Assembly (NCBI GenBank): GCA_030159075.1
Contig: BROG01000032.1
Coordinates: 571,001 to 635,000, forward strand
DNA: 64,000 nt
From: Atrina japonica
Taxonomy: Eukaryota; Mollusca; Bivalvia; Pterioida; Pinnidae
Direction of reading: 5' to 3'
Shown: piece by piece, positions 32,935 through 45,351 of the stretch
Position numbering within the stretch: position 1 is the stretch's first letter
Layout: each line of letters opens with the position of its first letter
Translations under genes and position numbers: made by a program
Notes under the pieces: generated by a model
Databases searched by the model: none
What the model was told of the DNA's origin: nothing
What the model saw: only the letters and a program-made list of their open reading frames with translations

Positions 32935-34840
32935 CAAAAGGGTGTCACTATATGTTCGTGCTGTAGAATGCTTCCTAACAATCCTGCGAGGGGAACTTCA
33001 TATTGGGCATGTCATCACCCTCGACGTTTCTATTGTTGAAAATAAAAACCTCAGAAATCTTATTTTAAGGGGTCTAAATACCGCGAAGCCCGTTCCTTTA
33101 AATGGCGAGAATTTCAGTTTAGTTATGCATTCTGTCGAAGATTATGCCAGACGATGGGCCAAACATGAAGACGTGGAACCGACACTTTGTCTGAATGGCG
33201 GAAAGCAATACGGTGGCTGATAAAATCTCGTATTCGGATACTTAAAAGGAACTATGAAAACACGTTATCCCTCTGTATTAGTGATCCAGAAGTGGTAACC
33301 GAGCTGGATAGATTACATGACCAGTATGTACTGGTCCCAGCAAAGTCTCAAATAAAGTTTCAAGTTTTTGTTTGTAAGGCACATTAATTGTTTATTAAAA
33401 GAACTAGGGTTTAATACAAATTCTGGTAATCCTACATGCACATCTAGCCCACTTTCAAAGGATGAAATCCTTCGAATCACGTGTCCGTATTACGTTCTTT
33501 TGATGTACCTACAACCGATACTGATTTTGAGCTACCATATTTATATTGGATACCTACATTTCACAAAACCCCATATTTACAGAGGTACATAGAAGGATCC
33601 AGCAAATGTTCCATCAAACCTTTATCTTTACTCCTTACCAAGATACTAACAGCCGTTAAAGAGAAGGTTCAGCTATACTGTAGAGTTGCTTATTCCAGAA
33701 GCGGTGTGAAGAAGATATCTTTTAGAAAATTTGAAGGCGCACAAATTTTCTCAGCTTATTAGTATCAAAACATACGACTTCTCTACTCTTTACACAACAA
33801 TTCCAAATAAAAAAAATAAAAAAGAGACTCTTTAGCATCATAGACAACACTAAAGGTGGTACCCGGAAGTTTAAATATATAGTGATTGGTTATCATGATA
33901 CTTACTTTGTCAAACACCACTCTGATTCCAAACATAAATACACTGAAGTTGATATGAAAAAGATGCTGGAATTTCTAACAGACAATACATTTGTAATGTT
34001 TTGAGACGTGATCGTTCAAAAAACTGTCGGCATTCCAATGGGAACTAATTGTGTCCCTTTATTGGTTCACCTGTTCCTTTTTTCATACGAAGCAAACTTC
34101 ATTCAGAAACTGCTGAATCAAAAGAAGAAAAAGTTAGCGATGTCCTATAATTTGACATTTAGGTATATCGACGACGTTTTGTCAATTAATAATGACAATT
34201 GGCATACATATGTCAATTCGAAATTAAAGCTACAACAGAATCAAGCACACGCGTTTCATACTTAGACATTACTATAGACACAGACGGGACATTAGCGACT
34301 AAGCTATAAGATAAACGCGACGATTTCGGCTTTCCCATCGTAAATTTTCCACATTTTAGTAGTGATACCCCTCAGTCACCCGCATATGGAGTTTATATTT
34401 CACAAATGATCCGATGTGCCAGGGCGTGTTCAACATTTGAACATTTCCTATACAGACGTAAACTACTCACTGACAAATTATTGACACAGGGATATCGAAA
34501 ACTGCGTTTGATGTCAACGTTCGGCAAATTTTACGGTCGGTATAATAGTTTTGTTTGCGATTACTCTGTTTTACTGAGTGAAATGATGAGTTACCTGTTC
34601 GATGGCGGTTGTTGAGACGCCATTATCAATTATGAGGATTTGTTCCTTACGTATTTCATTTTAATTTGACTGTGGACTCACGGAGGGTGTGACCGGTCGA
34701 CAGGGGTTGCTTAATTCTCCATTGCACCTGATCCCACCTCTTGATTTCGATAGGTTTGTGTTTGTCCATTTTTTACCAGATTTGTACCTATATCCTGGAC
34801 ATCCTAATAATTTATATTTGGTATCTGAGATTTTTTATTA
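32935..34840 (+). mobile_element. RT retroelement, subfamily A, most complete copy
   Basis: It starts with an N-terminal region (VRAVECFLT, HSVEDYARRWAKHEDVE, LSEWRKAIRWLIKSRIR, ELDRLHDQYVLVPA). RT blocks follow: YWIPTFHKTPYLQRYIEGSS, KPLSLLLTKILTAVKEKV, YDFSTLYTTIP, GIPMGTNC, FRYIDDVLSINN with intact YIDD near 34165, DTDGTLATK, SPAYGVYISQMIRCARAC, YRKLRLMSTFGKFYG. The subfamily A 3' tail ends near 34840. At least five frame changes and stops separate the blocks, so no full protein can be made. The domain order fits a Penelope-like or related YIDD reverse transcriptase. No GIY-YIG or apurinic endonuclease was recognised. Confidence 0.88.
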
Positions 34841-34859
34841 TTTAAGAAGATCCCCGTAT

Positions 34860-36640
34860 AGACCATAAACCTTTCTTAGTGACGATATCAAGCTGATATA
34901 TCAAAACTGCTGTCGTTTTGAACGTTTTCAATATACGGATAAATAAGAAAGTTGCAAGAAACTACCAAAGGCATTATTTTGGTTCATATTGTAAGGTCAT
35001 AGGGTCAAGGGAAATGCATATTGCATATTCTTCATGAGGTAAATTCATCACGTTTCTGATACTATAGTGAGTTCTTGTATGGACTTACTTTCAGTTATAG
35101 CTTTGGGTCTATGCTTTGTAAATGTTGTTTTGCACACATATGTTTTACGTTCTCTTGAAATATACATCGCCAACATTATCATTTATCTAAATGCATTTAA
35201 ACTCACTGTGTGGTTTGTTTGAATTGAGTTTAAATTTAAATGCTTACACGGTAAAATCCTCACCTGTTGTCTTGCTCAATGCGCTTATTGTGGAAATGCA
35301 CTTAAGTTTGATCACATACTTCTATATTATACATTGTCAAATTTCATATATCAAATTATTTAATGGGATGAAACAATCACACGTAATATTTGCTTTACAG
35401 GTATCTTTGAGTGAACTGAAATAAACATGAATCATTATTTAAATTTCTTAGTTGTTTTGGTGTACGAATTATTTTCTCATAAACAAAAAGTATAAATCTG
35501 ATATTCAAATAAATAAATAAGATTAGTAATGTATAAAGAGACGACCAAAAACACACAAACCGTGCTATTTTTTGTTCTTAATAGTGCGTCTTGCATAAAC
35601 AGTTCTGTTGTAGAATAAACCATAGTGGTTTGGTTTGTCTGTATAATACCATAAACAAGGAAAATTCTGAGACAAATTTTATTCTCAAAAGTTAAGAATT
35701 TACTCACTTGAGTGAAAAGTAAAAACTCACGGACCATGATTTTCTCAACTGAGGAAAGATTGTCAAGGGGCAATGTAAATCTCGTCCAGAACATATGTCA
35801 CGATTCACTTAACTTGGATTTTTGAAAATTTTTCTTACCATAATCTATGGTTAATTATTTAATAACCAACCAAGGGGTATAAAACACGTTAAAAATTAAG
35901 TAGGCAGCACGTTTTGTGGCATAAAAAGGTGAATAGATATATCCCCTTTTAAAAAAATCAAAAACGTCTTGTAAAATGCCAATACATGACCGAAGTGAGT
36001 AATTTATACATATGATATGTATAATGTATATAATAACTATATTGAAGGTATTCGATATGACAAAGATATTTGCGTTTATTTATCCCGAGGCGAACATAAG
36101 GAGCCGTAATTTTCGCTGTTAAGAATTACTCGAGTCGCCTGTCGTACTTAAGTATTTTATCACTTGAGAAAGAAATTTGTCTAAGAATTTCTTTATGATC
36201 CACACCTTTACCCAAGTTGAGAAAATTCTCAAGATTTGAGTAAAATCTTGAAGTTGAGTAAAACATTTGTCTGAGAATAGTTTTATGGCCGTGCCCCAGA
36301 TCTTTCAAATTCTCCGATACAAGAAGTTGGACATCACGGATTGATATATCAAATTAGTGCGCGCAGTGTTATAGTGCATGTCATGTCAAACATATATTAA
36401 ATGGTTTAGATGTATTGTATAAGTTAGTATATTTGAGTTGATATGGTGTATATATTGTGTATTAGCCGTCATTCCCAATGTAAATACGCAGGGGGAGCGT
36501 GTACGTTTGACCTTATCCCTCACAGTTGGACCTGGGAATATCCCTTCCAATATTAGATATACTTGATTCTGCACGTGCTATTTGCAGTTAATATACATTC
36601 TATTCTTATTACCCTTTGCGTTTATTTTCATCATTTCATA
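34860..36640. other. Unassigned stretch with short hairpin sequence
   Basis: No supported gene. At 35640-35765 and 36118-36300, ACTTGAG/CTCAAGT-type inverted motifs cluster (for example TTGAGAAAATTCTCAAG at about 36218), resembling the interior of the MITE at 24946. The second ends with TTATGGCCGTGCCCC, a weak match to that MITE's end. Confidence 0.4.
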
Positions 36641-36651
36641 TATTTTCTAAA

Positions 36652-36812
36652 GCTAATATAGTTATTTTTACAGTGGTTACTCTTAGACGGATTTTGGCTA
36701 TACTTTTAGAGATATTATTTGGCCTCAACTGGAACTCAACTGATGAAGTCTAATTGACAGAAACGATATCGTCTTGAGCATTATAACTTTGGTATTATGT
36801 TTATAATATCCA
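36652..36812 (+). repeat. Dispersed repeat, copy 4 of 5
   Basis: CTAAAGCTAATATAGTTATT, GTGGTTACTCTTAGACGGAT and ATTGACAGAAACGATATCGT, then GAGCATTATAACTTTGGTAT. It links the left half seen at 21908 to the right half seen at 7300 and 45352, so it is the best guide to the whole unit. Confidence 0.75.
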
Positions 36813-36856
36813 TATCTAAATTAGGCAAAGTTGGTATTTTTTGTCGTTTCAAACGT

Positions 36857-36985
36857 TCATTTCTGAAATTGTCCACGTGCCGGGTATATCGGGTGATCTC
36901 GACCCATGTTTAACTCGTCCCATTGCATTATGGCTTTATCATTCTTGACACATTTAATCATAAACTGTCCAACTTTATCGGGCAT
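36857..36985 (-). CDS. Small open frame, unknown, low confidence
   Basis: A 42-codon frame with a good start context (GCCGCCATGC) begins MPDKVGQFMIKCVKNDKAIM and ends at TGA. The surrounding GC content is locally raised and codon choice looks coding-like. The frame extends a little upstream without another ATG. It has no family I recognise. It may be a relic exon or part of a repeat rather than a gene. Confidence 0.2.
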   Translation of the reverse strand: MPDKVGQFMIKCVKNDKAIMQWDELNMGRDHPIYPARGQFQK

Positions 36986-36989
36986 GGCG

Positions 36990-37905
36990 GCCGATTTCAA
37001 AACAAGGGGTACGCATACTTTTCACAGTAACATTGTTTTAACTTTGTCAATGTCAGCAATCGGAGCAACGTTAAAGATGGGAATAAATTCTTTTACTGAT
37101 CCGATATATTTATTCATATATTCATCAGATTTTCTTCAGGTATTTAACATAGCGTTGAAAAGCATTTACATGCACTTTCAATTAAAAATCACGTCCTGTA
37201 TTTTAATATAAAACACGTAAAACATCGGTCGATTTTAACATAGTCCGAGATCGTAGAAGACCGAGATCCCCTGACCGAATTACGAAGTACATTTGATATG
37301 GCGAAATAGTTTATCTAAAAGGTCATTGCATAAGGATATACAACTGGATTTTTTAAGGTACGGGAAAATTTAAATTCTAATAAAACAAATAACTTCGAAA
37401 AGAAAATCTTTTAAAACGTTTTACGTGTTTGATAATGTATTTGAACACACACTTTAATCATATTCTCTACTATATGTCAGGGGACAAAAATAATACAATT
37501 GTTTTTTCAAAAGGTTTAATAATATTATATCAAAATATGGCTTGCGGATTTGCAAACCCGACGTTCAGTACTTTCATTTAAGTATGTGTCTGTTTGTAAC
37601 TTATTACATACTGTTTAACCGCATACTCAATCAAGAAAATTTTGTAAAAATCGATGTAAATGAACAATTTATAGAATTAAAAAGGGTGTGGCGGAATAGA
37701 CAATTACTCAATCTATGAAATGATTACAACCTGTCCAATATTATGTAATTTAACAGTTATATATTCAAATCAATCTTTTCCTATTCATCAAAATTCACAG
37801 GATCATTGTTTACTTTTATATGTTCACTGGTCTATGCTTCAACTATTTTATTAATAGTCATAGAATCTACATGAATGACATAGAATATAATACCGACAAT
37901 TAAGT
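36990..37905. other. Unassigned stretch
   Basis: No gene or repeat array recognised. Confidence 0.4.
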
Positions 37906-37911
37906 TGTTGT

Positions 37912-38092
37912 TGTATTGTTGTTTAACGTCCCACTCAAGAATCTCTCACTCATATGGAGACGTCACCAAATGCCGGTGAAGAGCTTGCCTATGCTCGGCA
38001 TTAACGACCATTGAGCAGGGAGGGCTCTTTAATGTACCGTCATCTAATGTGAACCTCGGTTTTTACTGTCTCATCCTAAGGACAGCCGACAA
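37912..38092 (-). mobile_element. SINE family 1, copy without tRNA head
   Basis: GTTTAACGTCCCACTCAAGA, ACTCATATGGAGACGTCACC, GCCTATGCTCGGCATTAACG and TACTGTCTCATCCTAAGGAC match 55943-56218. It stops before the tRNA-like head, so as a minus-strand element it is 5'-truncated. Confidence 0.8.
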
Positions 38093-38435
38093 TTAAGTGA
38101 AAATGAAAAGGCAATTGATCTTATCTTGAACGATGCAGATAATGTTTCATTGTATCCATTGTTTATGCATGTAAATGTGCATTTTGCAATGAGCAAATAC
38201 CATTACCATATGGATGGCAGGAATTTAGGGAAGTTGGAGAATCGAATTGTTACGGACCCAAACCTAGAAAACCAATACAATTTTAGTTGTAAGTTTAAAA
38301 AGGTCAAAGTCCTTCGTGCGACCATTTGATTTGTGGCTACCCCAATAATACTGATCACAATATTTAGGTGTGTTGTTTATACTGTTGTAATTTGACTATG
38401 GTATTATAGCAGCAGTGACCAGTCTACAGATGATG

Positions 38436-38700
38436 TTAAAAATATAAAAAATCTCAGATACCAAAGTATAAATCGTTAAGATGTCCAGGGCATAGATACA
38501 AATCTGGTAAAAATGGACAAACACGGACCTCTGGAAACCGAGAGGTGGGATCAGGTGCCATGGAGGAGTAAGCATGCCCTGAATCTTCGTCACAATTGGT
38601 ACAGACGTCTGAACAACCTCAAACGAAAAGGCAACTCAGCATTTTACCTAGTGAAATAGAGTAATCGCAAACAAGACTATTATACCGAACCGTAAAAAAT
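38436..38700 (-). mobile_element. RT retroelement, subfamily A, 3' fragment
   Basis: On the minus strand it gives the end of the RT region (TTTACGGTTCGGTATAATAG) and the subfamily A tail to TTTGGTATCTGAGATTTTTT. About 90 bases in the middle (the CGGTCACAC segment) are missing relative to 19866. Confidence 0.8.
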
Positions 38701-39230
38701 GATGTTTAGAAATGACCATGCTGATTCCGCTATTGTCTGCAGGTTACTATCCATTTGTTTTACTAAATCGGCAACATGTTATGATATGATAAAAATCTGA
38801 CTATAACATACCTCATGTATTTTATAGTAATTACATAGACTAGATACATACATAAGCTTAACATGAGATGATGTAATTTTCCTTTTTACCAATGTTGTCT
38901 ATAACTGTTTTTCTATTAAAACGCCATACTTAATAGGAAAGTGGATCACAGTTGGCCTTCATACCGTACAACTGTAGATCTGCAATATTTCTATCTCGGT
39001 TATTTTGTCATTTAACGTTTTATTTATTACCCCTTATCACATTCGACACATTTTAGTTCTGATGAAATTTTTGCATTTATTTAAAATCCATTCTTGCATT
39101 TCAGACCAAACAAAAATAAAACAAAATGTTAATGTAGATGTATAAAGAAGTGGATTTTTTAGTGTTGTTACAAAGCATAATCAAACAGGATTGTGTTAAG
39201 ACCGGTATAACAGGAAATATGAAAAAGAAA
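38700..39230. other. Unassigned stretch
   Basis: AT-rich; no gene recognised. Confidence 0.4.
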
Positions 39231-39234
39231 ATAG

Positions 39235-39800
39235 AGAATACAAGTTTGCGATTACTCTGTGTGACCGGTCTACAGTTGATGGTCAATCCTCCATGGCACC
39301 TGATCCCTCCCACCTCTGAATTTCAAAATCTGTGTTTGTTTATATTCATGCTAATTTTCCACATTTTAGTAGTAATATCCCACAATCACCCGCATATGGA
39401 GTTTATATTTCACAAGTTCATTTCATACGCAGAGGTATACTACTCACTGACAAATTATTGACACAGGGATATCGAAAACTGCATTTGTTGTCAACGTTCT
39501 GCAAATTTTACGGTCGGTATAATAGTCTTGTTTGCGACTACTTTGTTTCACTAAGTGAAGTGTTGAGTTACCCGTTCGATGGCGGTTGTTGAGACGTCTG
39601 TACTAGTTATGACGAGGATTTGTTCCTTACGTATTTCATTTTAATTTGACTGTTGACTTACGGCGGGTGTGACCGGTCGACAGGGGATGCTTACTCCTCC
39701 ATGGCACCTAATCCCGCCTCTTGATTTCAAAAGTTCCGTGTTTGTCCAATTTTTACCAGATTTATACCTTGGTATCTGAGACTTTTTATATTCATCAGAT
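39235..39800 (+). mobile_element. RT retroelement, subfamily A, fragment with rearranged tail
   Basis: A tail-like segment (GTGTGACCGGTCTACAG, CCATGGCACCTGATCCCTCC) comes first. It is followed by RT C-terminal sequence (SSNIPQSPAYGVYISQV, LLTQGYRKLHLLSTFCKFYG) and then a second, normal subfamily A tail. The order tail-RT-tail points to a head-to-tail partial tandem or to insertion beside an older copy. Confidence 0.8.
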
Positions 39801-39809
39801 TTGTATATG

Positions 39810-41270
39810 TGTCCTGGGTATTCTGAAGATTTATACTTCTGTATCTGATATCATTTCTTGAATTCTCATATATTCAACTGTCTTGACCTTTTGTTTTGTC
39901 TCTTATGTAAAACTATATCTTTGGTATTGTTAATACCTGGTAATATATATTTCTATTTTTTGCTCAGTTGCTACGTACATATAGATCTATCAAATACGTT
40001 TTTGATGGAAAACTTTCAAGTTTACTCACAGTGGTGCTTTTTGTACGTCATGGATTATGAAATTTTACCGGTTACGTACACTCTCCTTTAAATGAATGTT
40101 AAACAGACAATTTAATTTTGATTTCATTACTTCATAATGCAAGCTTACTAATGTTTATGTGCTGTCGCTATGCCTCTAATAATTTGTACATATCTGAAAG
40201 ATGTATGGGTTTAATTAAGGTGTTTTTATTTAATTCAACATTTCCTTATTGAATTGACTTTTCTTATTTCTGCCTCAAATTAGTTGCACTTCAACCTTGT
40301 TTTTCTAATTTTGTTAATCTCGACTTCACCATACCTATCTCGAGTCAGTTCTATCTTAACTAAGAATCACTAGAAAGTTTACATTCTTGTAGATACTATT
40401 GGCCGTCCTTGATCTCTATACTGAGCTGAAATTAGTGACAGTATCTTACCGTTCCAGTTGGGTGATCAAAAATAATATCTATGCAATTAAATAAATCAAA
40501 TCTCGTTTTATATATATAGCGATAGTTACAGTTATGTAATTATAATAAATTAGAATGATAGACGTGTTTATTTAGACACTCAAAATATTTGAATTCTGTG
40601 AATATTGCCATTTACAGCGATTTGCATAATTTCAACGTTTTCGGTTACTTTCGCCTCATATCGTTTCTATACACAACACCATCATAATGATGAGTTAATA
40701 CACATCTAGATTACGATATACTTTCTGAAATAAAAGTAATTTTATACCAATACATTGGCATATATATTTGTACTAATATGCTACGTAAAATTGGTAGCTG
40801 AGATTTATTATAATTGATGATGTATGGTGGTATGTGACAAAAATACATTATCAATACAGTATATTAAGCCAACAAAACTTCTTTATACAAGTAAATTCGT
40901 TATCTTTGGACATTTTCTGATGTTAACGTTGAATACAAACTATCCCAAAAAGTCTGACCTCTACTAACTTACTTGTCAAATTAATTTCTAGATTATCCTA
41001 AAAGGTAATATGAAATAAATATCAATGTCAGATTTATAGATTTGATTCAGTCACCACATCAATATGGTAGGGGTTCAAACTTGGATACAAATAATCGTGG
41101 ATACAATTTCTTGTTAAACACCCAACACACGGAGGAAGGACAAAATACCTGACGACATGATCGCTGATGTCCAGTTGATGTTTCATTCTTAAATCTTGCG
41201 GAATTTCGTTTGGTCGGTATCGATTCTAAGAAAGTCCGACACATTACTGGATACAAATCAGGGGCCAGTT
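39810..41270. other. Unassigned stretch
   Basis: No supported gene; the frame at 39858-40091 shows no motif. Confidence 0.4.
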
Positions 41271-41276
41271 TCACTA

Positions 41277-42252
41277 AATGTCGTAGCTTTGCCCGTAAAC
41301 ATATGCGTAACATAAGACGTAACTCGAGTTACGATTCTATTTAAGGGCGAATTTGTAAACTAGTTTCGATTTTGGTTTGCAAACCAGTTATGAAACTAAA
41401 ACTAATTTCCCACGGCTAAACAAAGAAATGGTTTAAACTACCAAAATGGGGTAGACCTACAGAAAGAAGTAAACAGTAAACAGTTGCTCTTTTTTATGAG
41501 ATGCAAAAATAAAGGGAAAAATAATATAAATCTTATTACAATATTTATTAACCCTGATTATGATGTTTCCAGTTTGTGAATTGCTGGAGGTTAATATGCT
41601 AAAAAGTTAAATCACTCTAAGATAAATAAAACGTGAAAACAAAATAACAATCGATAGCTGATCGATTTGGAGTCTAAATTCATCATTTCATCGTTTTAAT
41701 ATTGTAAAATGGTCTCTCTGTCATTACGAGTACAGTTTTCTGTCCCAGTATATAAATGTCCAGAAGACGCATAAAAGGTATCTGATACTAGTTCTGGTCC
41801 ACGTTTTCGCCGCCTTGTTGTTGTAGCAACAAACTTGCATAAACCTATCAAACCACACAAGGAGGCAGTTTGAATGGTTTGGTAAACTAGTTTTGGGTTT
41901 ATGATAAAACAAATGAAAAACCAATTTTAGTTCAGAGCCAGTTTAAAACCGGTTTATGTAACAAATGGAAAGTTTTCTAAACTGGTTCAAAGCTAAAACC
42001 AGTTTCTGTAGAAAAAATCGCCCTAAGTGTGTGCGTAGTTTTAGATTCACTAAGAGTCGTAAACGTATGCTGACATGCATTACACTTAATTACATTTGAC
42101 ACTAGTTGTTCTTTGTAGCAGATGTACACTCAGACGTAAGTTTATACATAAGAAGAAAGAAAAGATGTATAGTGATACTCATTTAAGATGTAAGTTACGG
42201 GTATGTCTACATTTACGTCTATACTTAAAGTTATACGACCTATAGTGAAACT
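41277..42252. mobile_element. Outer MITE with a second element nested inside
   Basis: AGTTTCACTAAATGTCGTAG at the left is matched inverted at the right (ACCTATAGTGAAACT). Next to both arms lie CGTAAAC/TACGTCT-rich motifs. The middle (41345-42023) is a different TIR element, so the outer element is about 300 bp without it. Confidence 0.75.
41345..42023. mobile_element. Nested TIR element, likely TAA target duplication
   Basis: Left end GGGCGAATTTGTAAACTAGT and right end ACCAGTTT...AAATCGCCC are inverted. TAA flanks both sides, consistent with a 3-bp duplication. The interior has repeated AAACTGGTTT/AAACCAGTTT motifs in both orientations. It encodes nothing. Confidence 0.75.
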
Positions 42253-42259
42253 TGCCTAA

Positions 42260-42690
42260 GAACATCCTTCTTCAAATGCCAAATGCTCTCACTTGATTAT
42301 GATTTTAGGCTTTGGGTCAGGGATGACCTATGACATTGCTATCATATTTAGTCGTGTGTTGTTAACTTTCGGACATTTTTGACGTCTTAAGAACCAGTTG
42401 GCCAATTTAAATCAACCTCATGTGAAACCGTTTAAAGTTTGCGAATGAAAAGTGGCCAGGACCAAGACGGACCGCAAAGGGGGAGCCAAACTTGGTACAT
42501 ATTTAAAAATCTTCTTAATATCAAGAACCATTTGGAAGATGACTTTCAGTTCTTGTTTGCATGATTATTTATAAGTCAATATCTACATATCTTGCGACCG
42601 AAAACCAAATATTGGTAAACGACCACTATATTCACTTCTAATGACAATTAGGTACACAATATATACTTTATGAAAATACATATAAATTAT
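42260..42690. other. Unassigned stretch
   Basis: No recognised gene or element. Confidence 0.4.
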
Positions 42691-42694
42691 TTTA

Positions 42695-42930
42695 CGATCG
42701 ATATAATTCTAGTAGCCTTGTTCGCGATAATTATATTTAACTAAGTGAAATGTTGAGTTGCCCAATACCGAAGTGACGAGAATACGTTCCTCCCGTATTT
42801 CATTTGGATTTGACTAACGGTGGGTGTGACCAGTCAACAGGGGGTGCTTTTTTCTCCATAGCACCCGATCCCACCTCTTGATTTCCAGTGGTCCGTGTGT
42901 GTTCAATTTTTCAATAAAGTGGCTACAATG
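42695..42930 (+). mobile_element. RT retroelement, subfamily A, short 3' fragment
   Basis: TTTACGATCGATATAATTCT, CTAAGTGAAATGTTGAGTTG, then GGGTGTGACCAGTCAACAGG and CCCGATCCCACCTCTTGATT. The tail is truncated after about 42915. Confidence 0.8.
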
Positions 42931-42939
42931 TTGTACAAA

Positions 42940-43615
42940 TGTTGTTGGAAAGCCTTTGACAAATATATGTTTATAATATGATTGACCTAAGTTTCTACGA
43001 CTAATATTTTTATTTCTTTTTATTTTGATTAACATCTAAGACATTACTTGATTTCCTTTTCTGGCTTTCATGTGTCCCAGATGAAATGATGCTCTGTGTT
43101 CCCCTGTCTCATACCTCGCGGATTTTGTATCCAAATGTGAGACCCTTTACCATATTAATATTGTATTTGTAACAAATCTACAATTCTGTCATGGATACCA
43201 ATTTCATGTAATCTCTGTGGTTAATCTTAGGGTTAATCTTAGGGTTGAATTAACGAGTAAGTAGGGGTAAGACTATACGGTGAACGTCAACATCAGAAAT
43301 TTTCCAAAAATAACGAACTTCTCTAAATAAACAACAAAACTGTTGGCTTAGTTTACAGAATTTGAAAGTGACTTTTTGTCAAGTTGTCCATGAATTAATA
43401 TAATTGTTAGATATCCATTTGTCCAAGATGCACAAGCTCGTATTTGTTGGTTTGAAATCAGAAAAAAACAAGTCACCTTTTATCATCTCTGCCGCCCGAT
43501 ATTAGTCCGCATTCTTTGCGTCCGCTCTAGTTCTTAGTCTCTGAAGACTCGGGATGTTCATTATATACAAAAAATTGAACTAAGTTTAATTCATAATAAG
43601 TTTATATTTCTATAT
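42940..43615. other. Unassigned stretch
   Basis: No recognised gene. A short direct repeat (TTAATCTTAGGG twice near 43223) is the only feature. Confidence 0.4.
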
Positions 43616-43619
43616 TTCA

Positions 43620-44670
43620 GAATGAAATTGCACTAGATTTTAGCCAAGTACAACTTACAAATACATGTACATTGTTAGGTCATGAGGAACCTTATTTTGT
43701 GAAGGAACACTCTGCTTCCAATAACAAGTACTCTAAAGACGCTGGGTTTTCTGGTAGACAATATCTTCGTGGTTTTTGCGGGAAAAGTTTTCCAACATAT
43801 TGTCGGCATTCCAATGGGTACAAATTGTGCACTTATCTTGGCTGTCATCTTTTTCTATTCATATGAAGCGGAATTTATACTGTCTCTACTCTCCAAAAGA
43901 AACGAACAGTTAGCATTTTGCTTAAATTTTACTTCAGGTATATCGACGATGTCCTGTCCATAAATAATTCTGAAGTTCTGAATTATTCTGGCCAGATATA
44001 TCCTGTGGAGTTAGAGATCAATGAGAAGACAAAGAGCAACACATCTGCTTCCTACCTAGATTTACACCTGTCGATTGGAAAGGGCGGTCAACTTCACACC
44101 TTCTTTTATGATAAACGCGACTATTTCAATTTCCATATCACGAACGTCCCCTTTCTAAGTAGTAGTATTTCATCTTCACCTGCCTATGGCATTTTCATTT
44201 CACAACTTATACGTTAAGCCAGGACAATGTCTTGTCACTCTTTTATTCTGGGAGCGAAATGACTCGCCAATAAACTACTTACACAAGGTTACGTTGTTAA
44301 CGCTTGAAATCGTCGTTTAAGAAGTTTTTTGGTCGATACTGGGATCTTGTTAAACATTATGAAACCCCCGTCTCAGTAATATTAGATTAGTATTAGTATT
44401 CTGGATCACGACACAGAAAGTGACTCCCTTTCGCCAATCATGCTTTTTATCGAACTTGACCTTTTCACCAAAGTTGACCTGTTCACCGAATTTGACCCTT
44501 TCATCGAACTAGAAAAGTTTCCATGAAACATTTGCGACGGGTGTGGCATGCCAGCAGAGGACGCTGACTCATCCGGACACCTGGTCCTATCTCGTTTGGA
44601 ATTCGACTCTAATTCATCGTGTTCTAATGGACTTGAATTTCGATTATTAATTGGTACTTCTTCATTTTAC
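43620..44670 (+). mobile_element. RT retroelement, subfamily B, C-terminal RT and 3' tail
   Basis: Blocks: EEPYFVKEHSASNNKYSKD, FAGKVFQHIVGIPMGTNCAL, FYSYEAEFILSLLSKR, then after a frame change FRYIDDVLSINNSEVLNYSG. Next come SASYLDLHLSIGKGGQLHT, FYDKRDYFNFHITNVPFLS and SPAYGIFISQLIR, then the subfamily B tail (GACGGGTGTGGCATGCCAGC, GGACACCTGGTCCTATCT). The YIDD box is intact, but at least one frame change upstream and the loss of the N-terminal half make it inactive. Confidence 0.88.
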
Positions 44671-44734
44671 TCGTGATAAGCAAATATTTTCAATTTTCAA
44701 TTTCAATGATACAATACATATATATTCCGCATGA

Positions 44735-44960
44735 AAAGTTAAAAGAGAGACTTTGGCATCATCAACAATTGTGTTTAACTAAACAATACCATGATACTTA
44801 TTTTCTCCGATTCCACTCTGATTCAATACAAAATACACTGAGATTGATATAAAAATATTCTGGAATTTCTGGTACTGTGACTAGCAGACAATATATATGT
44901 ATGGTCTGGAGGCCAGATCTTTCAGCTGACCATCGGTATACCCATGGGAACCAATTTTGA
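44735..44960 (+). mobile_element. RT retroelement, internal fragment
   Basis: AAAAGAGAGACTTTGGCATC, GATACTTATTTTCTC, CACTCTGATTCAATACA, ATGGTCTGGAG and CCCATGGGAACCAATTTTGA follow the order of the region just before the PMGTN block in 32935-34840. It starts 65 bases after the end of the previous copy. Confidence 0.7.
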
Positions 44961-44969
44961 CTTTTTTTT

Positions 44970-45350
44970 AGAAAAATAACGTTGGCATTATGTCTATAAT
45001 ATATATGAAAAATGAAATGTAGACGAACATAAAAATACAGTGTATATGTGCAGCAAAACGTATCTTACATTTAAGTTTCAGTGTGAAAAGCATGTGTATA
45101 CATATTAAGTGTAGTGTTACAGATTTATCAAATTTGACGTTTGAAGCTTTATAAAACATTAAATGACAAACAGAGTGACAAGAATGCACTTCAAAAGTGT
45201 TTGTCTTTATAAAAAAAGAATTTGTTTATAATTAATATCATTAACAGCTAAATGACAACATTTATTATTTATGATTTATTTAAGCATCTCATTAACGTAT
45301 ACGTTTGGCTAGATGCATCGGTACATTGAGATCTTTTATTTGACCACGTT
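44970..45350. other. Unassigned stretch
   Basis: AT-rich with no recognised gene. Confidence 0.4.
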
Positions 45351-45351
45351 T

